Origin: Alternaria dauci
Lineage: Eukaryota; Ascomycota; Dothideomycetes; Pleosporales; Pleosporaceae
Direction: 5' to 3'
NCBI RefSeq assembly: GCF_042100115.1
Contig: NC_091278.1
Location: 2,232,001-2,296,000 of the forward strand
DNA length: 64,000 bases
The notes beneath the pieces were generated by a model that was not told the origin of the DNA, did not search any database, and saw only the letters and a program-made list of their open reading frames with translations. Of this stretch, positions 35,133-45,598 are shown one piece after another. The position numbers and the translations under genes were made by a program. How positions within the stretch are numbered: position 1 is the stretch's first letter; every line of letters starts with the position of its first letter.

Positions 35133-38100
35133 ATGACACAGCCCAAGGTGCAGAGAACGATTTTCCTTTTGGGCGATGCGACAGACTCCTGGGTTGACGG
35201 GCTTGATCAGGTGTACACGCAGGCTGCGTCTACACCATGGATGAAAGAATTTCTGCAGAGAATGACAAGCGTTGTCATCGCTGAAGCCAGGTCAGCTGCT
35301 CTTGATCGACCATTGCAAGATGGACTGGGTTATTTTTCCAGTCTTCGTGAGCTTGGAGACAGGTATCGCCACATGCCGGACCAACTGGGCGTTGTACAGG
35401 CCATACTTCTTCACACCGTGAGAGCAACTACTATCTTGCAATGGGTCAAACAGGAGCCGGAACTGATTGGGCCCAATGCTTCGACCGAGTGGGTCGGTCT
35501 TTCAGGAGGGCTACTGAGTGTTTCGGCCCTCGCCATCGCCCATGATTTCGAATCGCTATACGACGCAAGCCTGGAGGTAGCCAGACTTGTCCTGCGTGTC
35601 GCCAAACTCGCCTCTGTAAAGTCTAGGGCGATGGAGGAGGAGCCTGGTACGTGGGGCTGGGCCGTGATCGGAGTCTCGCCAGAGGCTCTGCGCGAGGCTC
35701 TGGAACAGTTCCAGCGCACAAACGCGATTATACCGAGAAAAGCCAAGGTAGGCGTTATCGGTGACGGCTGGAGTACTGTGATCGGTCCCCCTTCGTTATT
35801 GAAGGCGTTTCTCGCCCAATCTGCCACAGTGAGAGATGCTGCGAAGAACCCTTTGACCATTCAAGCGGGTCAGCACGCTCTCAATACGACCACGGCGGAC
35901 CTCGAATACATGGTTGGACACAATTCAAGCTTCCTCGACAGACGGATCGCCTGCCCAAAGCACAGGCTTTGGGGTATGGACAAGCCAAGTGCACAATACG
36001 CCAACTGGAGGGAGATGGTCAGCGAGATCTGCACGCAGGTGCTCAGTCGGCCTCTCGACATCCGGCATGTGTTTGGTCAAGTCGAATCGGCGCTCGATAA
36101 CGTCAACGAAGTGAGGGTGCTACAACCGGGTGCAAGCAGCCACGTAGCTTACCTGGCCAAGGTTTTGGGCAGGCCAGGAAGGTCTGTATTGACAGAGGAC
36201 CAGAAGACGCTCGTTGCAGCAGACGACGATACGTGGTTGAAACCAGGACGCATTGCCATTGTGGGCATGGCGGGGCGAGGCCCTGGGAGCGACAATGTTG
36301 ACGAGTTCTGGAAGCTCATCATGGACAAACGCGACCTGTGCTCTGAAGTCCCCAAGGAGCGGTTCGACATTGATGAGTACTACTGCGCAGCGCACGAACG
36401 CGGGGACCAGCGATGCAAGATGAAGGTCCGGCACGGGTGCTTCATGGACCAGCCCGGCCATTTCGACGCGCGCTTCTTCCACATCTCGCCGCGGGAGGCG
36501 CTGCTGATGGACCCCAACCACCGTCAGTTTCTGATGAGCACATACGAGGCGCTGGAGTCTGCAGGCTACTCAGACGGCCAGACGCGGGTGGTCGACCCGC
36601 AGCGCATCGGGGCCTTCTTCGGCCAGGCGACGGACGACTGGCACAAGCAGACCCATCCGTCGCTCGGCTGCGACGCGTACACGCTGCAGGGAATCCAGCG
36701 CGCGTTCGGTCCGGGACGTGTTGCATTCGAATTCAAATGGGAGGGGCCTACCTATGCCCTCGATTCGGCGTGCGCTGGCACGACGTCGTCGATCCACCTG
36801 GCGTGCCTGAGTCTGTTGGAGCGGGACATCGACATGGCGGTGGCGGGGGCTGCGAACATTTTGAGCTGGCCCCACTCTTTCACGTGCCTCGACGACGCCG
36901 GCATCCTCTCGCCCACGGGCAACTGCAAGACGTTCCGCAGCGACGCCGATGGCTACTGCCGCGGCGACTTTGTAGGCGCCGTCGTGCTCAAGCGCCTCGA
37001 GGATGCCGTCGCCCACAATGACCGTATCCTGGCCGTCGTCGCCGGCTCGGGCCGCAACCACTCGGGCAATGCCTCGTCCATCACTACCTCGGACGCGGGC
37101 GCCCAGGAGCGTCTGTTCCGCAAGGTGCTGTCCCGGGCGAACCTGACGCCGGACCACATCGACTATGTCGAGATGCACGGCACCGGCACGCAGACGGGCG
37201 ACCCGGCTGAGGTCACGGCCATCGCCAACACGTTCCGTCACCGCCGCCGTGCAAATGGGCCTCTCCCCGTCGGCGGCGTCAAAGCCAACTTCGGTCACAG
37301 CGAGGCTGCTGCGGGCATGGCAGAGCTGCTCAAATGCATCAAGATGTTCCAGACCAACACCATCCCGCCCCAGGCAGGCATGCCACATGACCTGAACCCC
37401 AAATTTCCTCCACTGGCCGACATCAACATCACCATCCCTTCCGAACCCGCCCCATTCGACAAGTCGGGTACCAGGCGTGTCCTTCTCAACAACTTCGACG
37501 CCGCGGGTGGCAATGCGTGTCTGCTGTTGGAGGACTTTGCTCCGGCTGCTGCTCGACTCGACGACCCACGCCCTAGCCATGTCATCACTACTTCTGCGCG
37601 AACAAAAGCTGCCTATGCTCAGAATAAGAGCAATCTCATCGCCTGGCTTCGTGCCAACCCGCAAGCCAGGATCCAAGACATTGCCTACACTACAACAGCA
37701 AGGAGAATGCACCACCCCTTCCGCTTTGCATGCAGTGCTGCATCGACTTATCATCTCTTGAAACAGCTCGAGGCCGACGAGACGCCTTCCTCCGCCGCGC
37801 CTCCGGCCCCGCCTGTCGTCTTTGTCTTTACTGGACAGGGGTCACACTACGCAGGCATGGGTGCTGAGCTTTACAGAACGAGTCCCGTCTTCCGTGAGAC
37901 AATCGACCTGTGTGTCCAACTTTGCAAGGCCAACGACTTCCCCGCCTTCGTTGACATCATCAGTCAACCAGCGGTCCATGTCACAACCAAGACCACTGTG
38001 CAAATCCAACTCGCTGTTGTAGCTCTGGAGTTGGCTCTTACCGCATTTTGGCGTTCCATTGGAATCGAGCCTGCCGTGGTCATAGGCCACAGCCTCGGCG

Positions 38101-41100
38101 AGTATGCTGCTCTGCATGCGGCTGGTGTACTGTCGCTGGCTGACACCCTGTATCTTGTCGGGGCTCGTGCCCTGCTGCTTCTTGAGCGTTGCGAGGCCAA
38201 TTCATGCTCTATGCTTTCTGTGTCCACATCGGTATCGACTGTGCGTCAGCACCTCGCTCAGCGTCCGTCCTCTTCTTGTAATTTGGCGTGCATCAACAGT
38301 CCCGGTGCTACGGTGGTTAGTGGCATGGCCGAAGACCTGGCCCAATTCCAAGCCGACATTACATCTCACGATGCAAAGATCCGGGCAACGCCATTATCTG
38401 TCTCTTTTGCATTCCATTCTTTCCAGGTCGAACCCATTCTCACAGATTACATGTCCATTGCCCGAGGAGTCACGTTCTCACCACCTAAGATTCCCGTGGC
38501 TTCCACTCTTCTTGGCTCTGTTGTGGATCAACCGGGCGTGTTTGATCAAGAATACCTCGCTCAACAGACGCGTCAACCAGTCGATTTTGTGGGAGCCATG
38601 AATGCGATAGCCGCCAAATTCAAGGATCCAGTTTGGATAGAGCTTGGGCCTGCACCTGTTTGCATGTCTTTTGTACGCTCGACACTTGCACCGACTCCTA
38701 ACAAAACGGTGTCTAGTATCGATGCACGTACTGCAAACTGGACCTCTATCTCCAAAGCACTGTCTTCCGTCTACACTGCTGGCGTCAGTGTTGACTGGTT
38801 GGCGCTTCACCATCCTTTCGAGAAGAGCCTTGGTCTGTTGGATCTTCCGGCTTATGCATGGGATACAAAGAACTACTGGGTCACATATTCGGACAGAGGA
38901 AATGTGCCCGAGCCAGTGGTTCAGGCAATCCAACAGGAACCTCCTCTCTCAACTTGTGCCCAGTACCTCGTCAAGAAGTCTTCATCGCCTACAACAGAGG
39001 TCACTTTTAAGGCTTCAATCTCTGATCCGGCTTTCTTGGCATTGATCGATAACCACAAGATGCAACAAATTGGGCTTTGTTCAGGCAGCGTCTTGTGCGA
39101 TGCCGCCTTGACTGTGGCTAAATATGCCTTAGAGTACAGCGGTCGGAAGGATGTTCAAACGCGCAGTTTAACTCTCCATGATCCAGAGCTCCTAGCTCCC
39201 ATTACGCGAGATCTGGTTGGAATCAACGGAGAGCTTCACACTACTGCCACCTTGAAAGTTCCTTCCGCGAACATTGTCCAAGTGCGTTTCAAGGCTATAT
39301 CGGCGACATCGTCTATTGACCTGGGTACAATGACGGTGAAGGTGCGCGACCCTGAGCAACTGCAGGCCGAGTGGAATCGTGTGTCCTACTTTATCAAAAA
39401 CAGCATGGAAGCAAGGATCACGGACTCTGTCGCGGGTTCAGGCCATCGACTACAGCCCGAAGTACTATACGCGCTCTTCGCTAAGAATGTCGAGTTTGGC
39501 ACTCCTTTCAAGCGAATCCAAGAAGGCTACATAGCACGTGATTATCAAGAAGCTGCCGCAAGGATAGTCCTCGAACCCAACCCTGCCGGGTCCCAATTTA
39601 CATTCTCTCCGTACTGGGGCGAGGCTCTGGCCCACTTGGCTGGCTTCCTGGTGAATGGAAACCCCAACAGTCACCCTTCGAAGACCTTCATAGTCATGGG
39701 CTTTGGCAGTGTTGAGCAGACGGTCGACTTTGTACCGGGTAAAGAGTACGTGACTTACGCTCGCATTTCACGGTGGGAAGCTAGTACCGCTTTCTGTGAC
39801 GCTTACGTGTTTGACCGTGAATCATCCAAGCTGGTGATGCAATGCTCCGATCTGCGGTATCAAGAGCTCCCCCGAGCTGTCTGGAAAGGTATCCTGGAAG
39901 GAAATCATGCGGGGTCCTCGCATAAGGCTTCTTCAAAAGCTACAAGTGGCGTGCCGGCGAAGAAGGTTGCTGAGAAAGCCGCTCAGAAACATGTAGAGCA
40001 CGTGGCCCATCAAGTAAGCGTACCGCAGCCTGCAGCGGCAGTCCCTGAAACAAATGTCCTGGACATTATCCTGGAAAGTATCGTCAAAGCGACAGGGACG
40101 GATCGATCGGAGTTTACGCCTGACACTATCATTGCTGACCTCGGTGTTGATTCTATCATGGCTATCGAGGTTGTCTCAGCTGTACGAAATAAGACAGGCC
40201 TCGACCTACCAGCTTCGTTCGTCTTCGAATATCCCACCATTGGTGACCTCCTGCTGGAATTTGGGGGCTCGCCAGACACACCAGGGGATTCTGAGGCTCC
40301 AGAAACACAGTCCAGTTCCACCTCCGCGAGGAGCGCAGATGTTACTGTTGACAGAGCTATCCCGGACATAGATTCCGACTCCGCGTTCGATTCCTCTTCG
40401 TCCAAATCTGGCGTTCTGGTAGAAAAGCCCTTTGCTACTCCTGTCTCCAAGGTCGATAAGCATGAGCAACAGGCGCCCGAGCCTGTGGATGATGGGTCCC
40501 CGCTCCCCAGTTGCAGGATAACGCTGCTCCAAGGCCGGCCGGGCCCGAACAAGACTCCCTTCTACATGATGGCCGACGGAACAGGATCCATCGCAACTTA
40601 CATCCACCTTCCCATTTTCAAAGGTGGCAGGCCCATCTATGGAGTAGACTCGCCTTTCCTCCGCTGCGCGAGCAGGTTGACACCCGAGATCGGCATCGAA
40701 GGGGTGGCCAAGTTGGTCGTCCAGGCGCTTTTGAAGCACCACCCCAAAGGCAACTTCATCATCGGCGGTTTCTCGGCTGGTAGCACGGTCGCCTACGAAG
40801 TCGCAAGGCAGCTTCCCGGAGCGGGTCGCAAGGTAGACGGCCTACTGGTCATCGACCTGTGCTGCCCGCGTCCGGACAGCGGCTACCTTGACGAGAGAAC
40901 TGTCAATCGCGAGACGGATGTCGGCATCAGCATCTTTGGGAAAGCCGCGGCTGTGGATGGTCTGTGGACTTCCACGGGTCCCACGCGCGACCACCTACGC
41001 GCATACTTGTTCGCGATGCGCAACTATCACCCCCCGCCCATGGCGGCGCACGAGCAGCCCGGCGCGGCCGCCGTCATCTGGGCCGAGAAAGGCATGGTGA

Positions 41101-41387
41101 ACAGAGTCAAAGACGACCCGGACGCCATGAAGATGCTCGTCGATAATGGCATCCCCGTCAAGGCTTACCCTGGCTTCATGGAGGATCCCAAGAATGGTCC
41201 TTTCGCTTGCTTTATCCCCGATAAGACGGAGGCGGATTTGGGGCCTAATGGATGGGACAAATACGTCGGAGATATCATGTGTCTTCACATGGATTCCGAT
41301 CATTTGGACATGCCAATGCCAGGCCATGTGCACTTGCTTCACGAACAGATGACGAAGGTCTTGGCCCATTTTGAGGCATCGAAATGA
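35133..41387 (+). CDS. Non-reducing iterative polyketide synthase (NR-PKS), SAT-KS-AT-PT-ACP-TE
   Basis: One uninterrupted frame of 2084 aa. SAT (about 1-360) has GLSGG with Ser124 in place of the more common Cys nucleophile. KS (about 370-795) has Cys547, His682 and His722. AT (about 895-1245) has GHSLG with Ser987. PT (about 1275-1585) has His1308 in DNHKMQQIG and, where an Asp is usual, Glu1497 in YWGEALAHLAGF. The ACP carries Ser1674 in LGVDSI. The C-terminal TE (about 1795-2084) has GFSAG with Ser1881. The SAT should accept the HR-PKS chain, the PT directs aromatic ring closure, and the TE probably releases by macrolactonisation. Length, single ACP and TE type match resorcylic acid lactone synthases. 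The 36400-37400 part is distinctly GC-rich at third positions. Confidence 0.94.
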   Translation: MTQPKVQRTIFLLGDATDSWVDGLDQVYTQAASTPWMKEFLQRMTSVVIAEARSAALDRPLQDGLGYFSSLRELGDRYRHMPDQLGVVQAILLHTVRATTILQWVKQEPELIGPNASTEWVGLSGGLLSVSALAIAHDFESLYDASLEVARLVLRVAKLASVKSRAMEEEPGTWGWAVIGVSPEALREALEQFQRTNAIIPRKAKVGVIGDGWSTVIGPPSLLKAFLAQSATVRDAAKNPLTIQAGQHALNTTTADLEYMVGHNSSFLDRRIACPKHRLWGMDKPSAQYANWREMVSEICTQVLSRPLDIRHVFGQVESALDNVNEVRVLQPGASSHVAYLAKVLGRPGRSVLTEDQKTLVAADDDTWLKPGRIAIVGMAGRGPGSDNVDEFWKLIMDKRDLCSEVPKERFDIDEYYCAAHERGDQRCKMKVRHGCFMDQPGHFDARFFHISPREALLMDPNHRQFLMSTYEALESAGYSDGQTRVVDPQRIGAFFGQATDDWHKQTHPSLGCDAYTLQGIQRAFGPGRVAFEFKWEGPTYALDSACAGTTSSIHLACLSLLERDIDMAVAGAANILSWPHSFTCLDDAGILSPTGNCKTFRSDADGYCRGDFVGAVVLKRLEDAVAHNDRILAVVAGSGRNHSGNASSITTSDAGAQERLFRKVLSRANLTPDHIDYVEMHGTGTQTGDPAEVTAIANTFRHRRRANGPLPVGGVKANFGHSEAAAGMAELLKCIKMFQTNTIPPQAGMPHDLNPKFPPLADINITIPSEPAPFDKSGTRRVLLNNFDAAGGNACLLLEDFAPAAARLDDPRPSHVITTSARTKAAYAQNKSNLIAWLRANPQARIQDIAYTTTARRMHHPFRFACSAASTYHLLKQLEADETPSSAAPPAPPVVFVFTGQGSHYAGMGAELYRTSPVFRETIDLCVQLCKANDFPAFVDIISQPAVHVTTKTTVQIQLAVVALELALTAFWRSIGIEPAVVIGHSLGEYAALHAAGVLSLADTLYLVGARALLLLERCEANSCSMLSVSTSVSTVRQHLAQRPSSSCNLACINSPGATVVSGMAEDLAQFQADITSHDAKIRATPLSVSFAFHSFQVEPILTDYMSIARGVTFSPPKIPVASTLLGSVVDQPGVFDQEYLAQQTRQPVDFVGAMNAIAAKFKDPVWIELGPAPVCMSFVRSTLAPTPNKTVSSIDARTANWTSISKALSSVYTAGVSVDWLALHHPFEKSLGLLDLPAYAWDTKNYWVTYSDRGNVPEPVVQAIQQEPPLSTCAQYLVKKSSSPTTEVTFKASISDPAFLALIDNHKMQQIGLCSGSVLCDAALTVAKYALEYSGRKDVQTRSLTLHDPELLAPITRDLVGINGELHTTATLKVPSANIVQVRFKAISATSSIDLGTMTVKVRDPEQLQAEWNRVSYFIKNSMEARITDSVAGSGHRLQPEVLYALFAKNVEFGTPFKRIQEGYIARDYQEAAARIVLEPNPAGSQFTFSPYWGEALAHLAGFLVNGNPNSHPSKTFIVMGFGSVEQTVDFVPGKEYVTYARISRWEASTAFCDAYVFDRESSKLVMQCSDLRYQELPRAVWKGILEGNHAGSSHKASSKATSGVPAKKVAEKAAQKHVEHVAHQVSVPQPAAAVPETNVLDIILESIVKATGTDRSEFTPDTIIADLGVDSIMAIEVVSAVRNKTGLDLPASFVFEYPTIGDLLLEFGGSPDTPGDSEAPETQSSSTSARSADVTVDRAIPDIDSDSAFDSSSSKSGVLVEKPFATPVSKVDKHEQQAPEPVDDGSPLPSCRITLLQGRPGPNKTPFYMMADGTGSIATYIHLPIFKGGRPIYGVDSPFLRCASRLTPEIGIEGVAKLVVQALLKHHPKGNFIIGGFSAGSTVAYEVARQLPGAGRKVDGLLVIDLCCPRPDSGYLDERTVNRETDVGISIFGKAAAVDGLWTSTGPTRDHLRAYLFAMRNYHPPPMAAHEQPGAAAVIWAEKGMVNRVKDDPDAMKMLVDNGIPVKAYPGFMEDPKNGPFACFIPDKTEADLGPNGWDKYVGDIMCLHMDSDHLDMPMPGHVHLLHEQMTKVLAHFEASK

Positions 41388-42576
41388 TTTGGCCGCGGGA
41401 TTGTGTATAGTGAATGAAGTCGATATTCTCTGCTTGTAAAGTACAGGTACCTGTGCAGCCCAAATCGTTATTCTCTTATATATTCTATGGTCCGTCATTA
41501 GATAGACCGTTAACAACTCAGAAGTGATTTTGTTTCTCAATACAACTATTTACGCTACGAAAGCCGTTTGAATGACATGACACACCAGAAAGAAGTACCA
41601 TAACGGGCCACAAGAGAAAGGCAATTCAGTTCCTATTCTGTATGAAACTATGCATAGCCATTGAAACACCATACCAATGAACAGATAGCTTTCAGTAAAA
41701 CTACGTGATGTCTTTCTGTCCCCGGAGCACAGTGTACAGTGGATACTTCCTTGTCCTGCCCTCGTGGGCGGTATTGCAAACGGTCCAAGCTGAAGAACGA
41801 CGTCTGAAAGCGTGCGACCATCATAGCAGTTTTTGACGGTACCTCAGTTCTCTCATGTGCGGTACGTCTCTTGATGAGAGCCTTTTGCCTATAGAAACAT
41901 ATGGGTTTCGGAAGTTGTGAGTGGCTTAGTGGTTATGGGTCATCGCCAAACTATGGTTGAGAGAATGGCAACCACGGTACGGCTTCGCGACTACGGCCAC
42001 ACAGCGAATGTGTGAGTCAAAAGGGGAGGATATAATGACGGTACCTCATTCGCCGGCCTTGACCCAAACGTTGCTTGCACGGTCAACAAGCACATCGCGC
42101 ACACTGGCAAAACACGACGAGAGCGAGCGTCGGCAAATTGCGCCATTCAGAGGGCCGATGGGCACACGACGGTGATCTTCCCAAACAGGCAAGTCACCAA
42201 TGCCGAGCTAAAACATCGACCACCGAGGTTACGCCCATCGCCTCGAGCAGTATCGGCGTTCGTATGACAAACTCATTTTCATGCGGTTCCGAATTTGTCT
42301 GCATAGAGAGATGGCTGATTATTCGCCCTGTTTCCCCGACCGAGACAAATGCAGCAGCAAGCCGACAAAGCCTGAACTGCCTAACTGTTCGCTGGAGCTT
42401 CAGTGGAACCTCAGTCGCGATGCATCAAGAGTATGCTTGACCATCCACTCGCCACTTAAGAAACGCTTCAAGTAGCTTTGTTCATCGCGTAGTTTGGTGA
42501 CTATACAATTCTTGAGCAATTTGCAACATCGATCACTCCTGAACCATTTCCACCTTTACTACTATCTGCAAGCACC
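41388..42576. promoter_or_regulatory. OMT upstream region with repeated CGGTAC motifs
   Basis: About 1.2 kb between the NR-PKS and the O-methyltransferase without a convincing gene. Four CGGTAC sites fall at 41837, 41860, 41975 and 42039. Two of them lie in the identical 13-mer TGACGGTACCTCA (41834-41846 and 42036-42048). This is the densest motif cluster seen in the window. Confidence 0.6.
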
Positions 42577-43455
42577 ATGGTGGAATTTGACAAGGAGTTT
42601 GTAAGATACAATCTAATATAGCTTCTACTATGGAACAATTTCATTAACACAGCCACAGCTCGAGAAATACTTTGCCAACCTCAAAGTCCTAAACGAGAAA
42701 CTGCACCGCCACATCCTATCCCTGCCGTCCTCCAAATTCCACGGCAAACCCCGCGACCTCATCGCCGAGATAGCACAATGGGCCGACACCAACAAAATGG
42801 ACATGCTCTTCCACACGCTGAAGATTGAGAAAACCCACGAGATCCTTGCCGCGACGGAGCCCAAGCCAAAAATCATCATTGAATACGGCACGTACGTCGG
42901 TAACTCTGCCCTCGCCTGGGGCGCCTCGCTCCTGGAGCTGCATGGCCCGGACGCTCCAGACACGCATGTCTACGGCTTCGAACTCGACCCCGAAAAGGCC
43001 GTCATCGCACGTGATGCGATCAAGCTAGCCGGGCTAGAGGGTCTTGTCACGGTTATTACCGCACCGGGGGCCGAGGCTCTAGAGCGACTTGTCGCTGAGG
43101 GCAAGATTCGCAAGGGCCAGGTTGATGTCGTCTTACTGGACCACTGGAAGGATGCTTACTTGCCGGATCTAGTGACCTGCGAGCAGCTTGGTGTTTTCCA
43201 CAAGGGAACTATCATCTTCGCGGACAATACGGATTACCCCGGTGCTCCGGATTACTTGGAGTATGTTAAGAAGGGGGGGAATGGCGAGCCGGGGAGCGTG
43301 AGATACGAGACCGAGACTATCGTTGAACCGCGCATTACGGGAGAACATGAGTCTGTATGTATTACGTTTCCTTACCTTGGTCTTTCGCCTCTTGAATTCG
43401 GCTGACACGTTCTGAACAGCAAGCTTTGGAGGTGACGAGGGTGGTGTCGGTATGA
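42577..43455 (+). CDS. Catechol-type O-methyltransferase (class I, metal-dependent)
   Basis: Three exons, 42577-42600, 42653-43354 and 43420-43455, encode 253 aa; introns of 52 and 65 nt are in phase 0, and the last one restores the usual C-terminus ALEVTRVVSV. The SAM-binding loop EYGTYVGNSA starts at Glu85, followed by GFELDP. The metal-binding acids of COMT-like enzymes are present: Asp171 in LLDHWKD and Asp199-Asn200 in FADNTDYPG. The enzyme should transfer methyl from SAM to a phenolic OH, preferably one next to a second OH. With the nearby phenol-hydroxylase-type FMO, hydroxylation to a catechol followed by methylation is an attractive order, but the site on the polyketide is unknown. 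Confidence 0.9.
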
Positions 43456-43964
43456 GATGGTTTGAGTCGGACAAGGCAGTGCATGTAGCTTCCAAAGCGT
43501 CATCTAGGAGCCATGTAGACTTGCGATAGTGAAATCATATCCCACGTCTTTGGTCAACCTTTATCCCACTGGTGTGTACATACCTGTCAGTGCTCAGCCC
43601 TGGGATAAGTCTAACAATAGTTTGCTGTTCAAAACATTTCCACAGTAGCGAACTGTTGCAAGGCCCAGAATGATAATCTTGGTAAGTAGGTGAGACAAAA
43701 CAAAGTCGCTGGCAATCTCAGCCCTGTGACCACTTCAAATTACAAAGTTAAAGACAGAACATAAATTACAACTTGTTGAATCTTGGTGGAAATGCCTGAA
43801 ACCCTCTGGTTCGCGCCCGTCTTCGTTCCATTACCGATGCCCAGATCCTTATAAAGACTGCACCTGACTCCAATTGGTTTCCCGATCCGCTCCAAAAGTC
43901 ATTTTATACCATACTCCAAATTTTGCTGTCTCGAGCTTGCGACTGTGTGACAATAGACTTTCAC
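43456..43964. other. Convergent intergenic between OMT and MFS genes
   Basis: About 510 bp holding the 3' ends of two convergent genes. Nothing else was recognised. Confidence 0.5.
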
Positions 43965-45598
43965 TCAGAATTTTATCTGGAAACGGGGGTTTGTGCGCAA
44001 TCTTTCGCCGTAGAACCAGAACAGTGGAGGAATACCGCAACCAGCGACAGCGATGAAACCGAGCAAACTATTGCCCCACCCGTAGCCCAATGCGTCGTAC
44101 ATATGGAGTGCGAAAAGCGGGAATGTAGCAGCGAAGATAGAGCGGGAGACTGTGATTGCTCCCATGGCTGACGCGGCATAGATGGTGAAGGTGTCGATCA
44201 TATAGTTGGCGATGGAGGATAGCACCATGGTGAATCCGAAACCTACGAACACGGTTCCTAGCATGGGAAGCGCCCAATGAAGGTGGTTTTCTGCTGTCCA
44301 GCCATAGATGAAGAGTCCAGCAGGGATGAACGGGGACGCGAATATGGTGAGAGGCAGACGATACTCCGGCTTTGGTCGCTCGGCGCCATACTTCTTGGTA
44401 AGACGCTGTATCAACTTGTCCGAGGTCATACCGTACGTCAACATCCCGGCCATAAAACCGATACCCGTGCCGATGTATGAAAGTCCTACCATGCCTTCAT
44501 TGAAGTGATAGACGCCCTCAAAAAGGAAGGGAAAGGTCGTAAAGAAGAGGTAGATAAGGGCGTAAACGAATGCGTTGTATAGGCAGAACAAGCCGCAAAC
44601 CGGAGACAGAAACAACAGCTTGCTTGGTCGCACGACAGCGCGAGCAAGAAGCTGCTGTGTTGTCAGACCTTGATCCAACTTCGAGCGGAGGTTTGGATTG
44701 CCGGTCGTCTTTCGAAGCCGTGCCGCCTTTCTCTTCAAAAGCACTGCCGGATTGCTCTCACGCAGGACAACTGCAGCGGCAAGCGATGCCGCGCCGCCGG
44801 AGATGGCTACCAGCCAGAAGAGCCAACGCCACCCTGCCGCTTGGGCGAGAAAGCCACCAACTACCGGCCCAACGACGGGACCGGCCACGAGTGGTAGATT
44901 CCACACCATGATACCAAGTCCACGCTTCTGTGGCGGTAATATATCGACGACAGATCCACCACCCACGGTCATTGGAGCCGAGCTAACAAGGCCAGCAAGG
45001 AATCGAAATCCGATCAACATGTCCATGTTTGTGGAGACCGCGCAGGCGACGGTAAATATGATAAAGCCGAGGTTGCCTAAGTGGTAGATGGTAACGCGTC
45101 CAAACACGTCGGCGAGCGGAACAAGGAGAAGTGGGCCACTGTTCGTGGTCAGTCAACATACACTAAACCCCAAAGTATCAAGGACTTACGCAACGTATCC
45201 CAAGAGGAAAACCGAGACCACAAATGTCGCCTTTGTCTCATCATGGTCTTTGAATTTTTCCTGGACCTGAGGTACGCCAGGAGCGAATATAGACGACGCT
45301 AGCGGACTGAAAAAGGTAATAAGTGCTAAAGTACCGACGTTCATCCACTTCTTCTTGTTGGACCTACGTACACAGTGTCATCAGAATGCACGCTAGTAAT
45401 ACCAATAAAGCGCTTGACTTACCAGTTCTGGGGATTCTCGGGATCGTTGGGTCCATCCCAGTCGACGATGTCTGCATCTTTCTCTTTCGGCGTCGGTTCA
45501 ACTAACGGGTTGGTTCCAGGCTGCGCTTTCTCAACATCGCGTGCGTCGGTGCTGGCAGGGGTTGATCCGTCGACCTCTGAGCTAGATCGCAGAGACAT
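43965..45598 (-). CDS. MFS multidrug/polyketide exporter (DHA1 family)
   Basis: Three exons, 45598-45423, 45363-45190 and 45138-43965, give 507 aa; introns of 59 and 51 nt are GT-AG and splice exactly through family motifs. The N-terminus DIVDWDGPNDPENPQNW before the first membrane segment is the typical opening of fungal DHA1 drug:H+ antiporters. Then come FVVSVFLLGYVAGPLLLVPLADVFGR (motif A region), RFLAGLVSSAPMTVGGGSVVD and VWNLPLVAGPVVGPVVGGFLAQAAGWRW (motif C). Twelve membrane segments are expected. Its place inside the cluster suggests plasma-membrane export of the finished polyketide or self-protection. It shares a divergent promoter with the FAD monooxygenase. Confidence 0.92.

Noticed and set aside
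36570..37754. 394-codon minus-strand open frame inside the NR-PKS
   Set aside because: It is antisense to the KS domain and results from the high GC3 there; it has no family signature and the sense frame is unambiguous.
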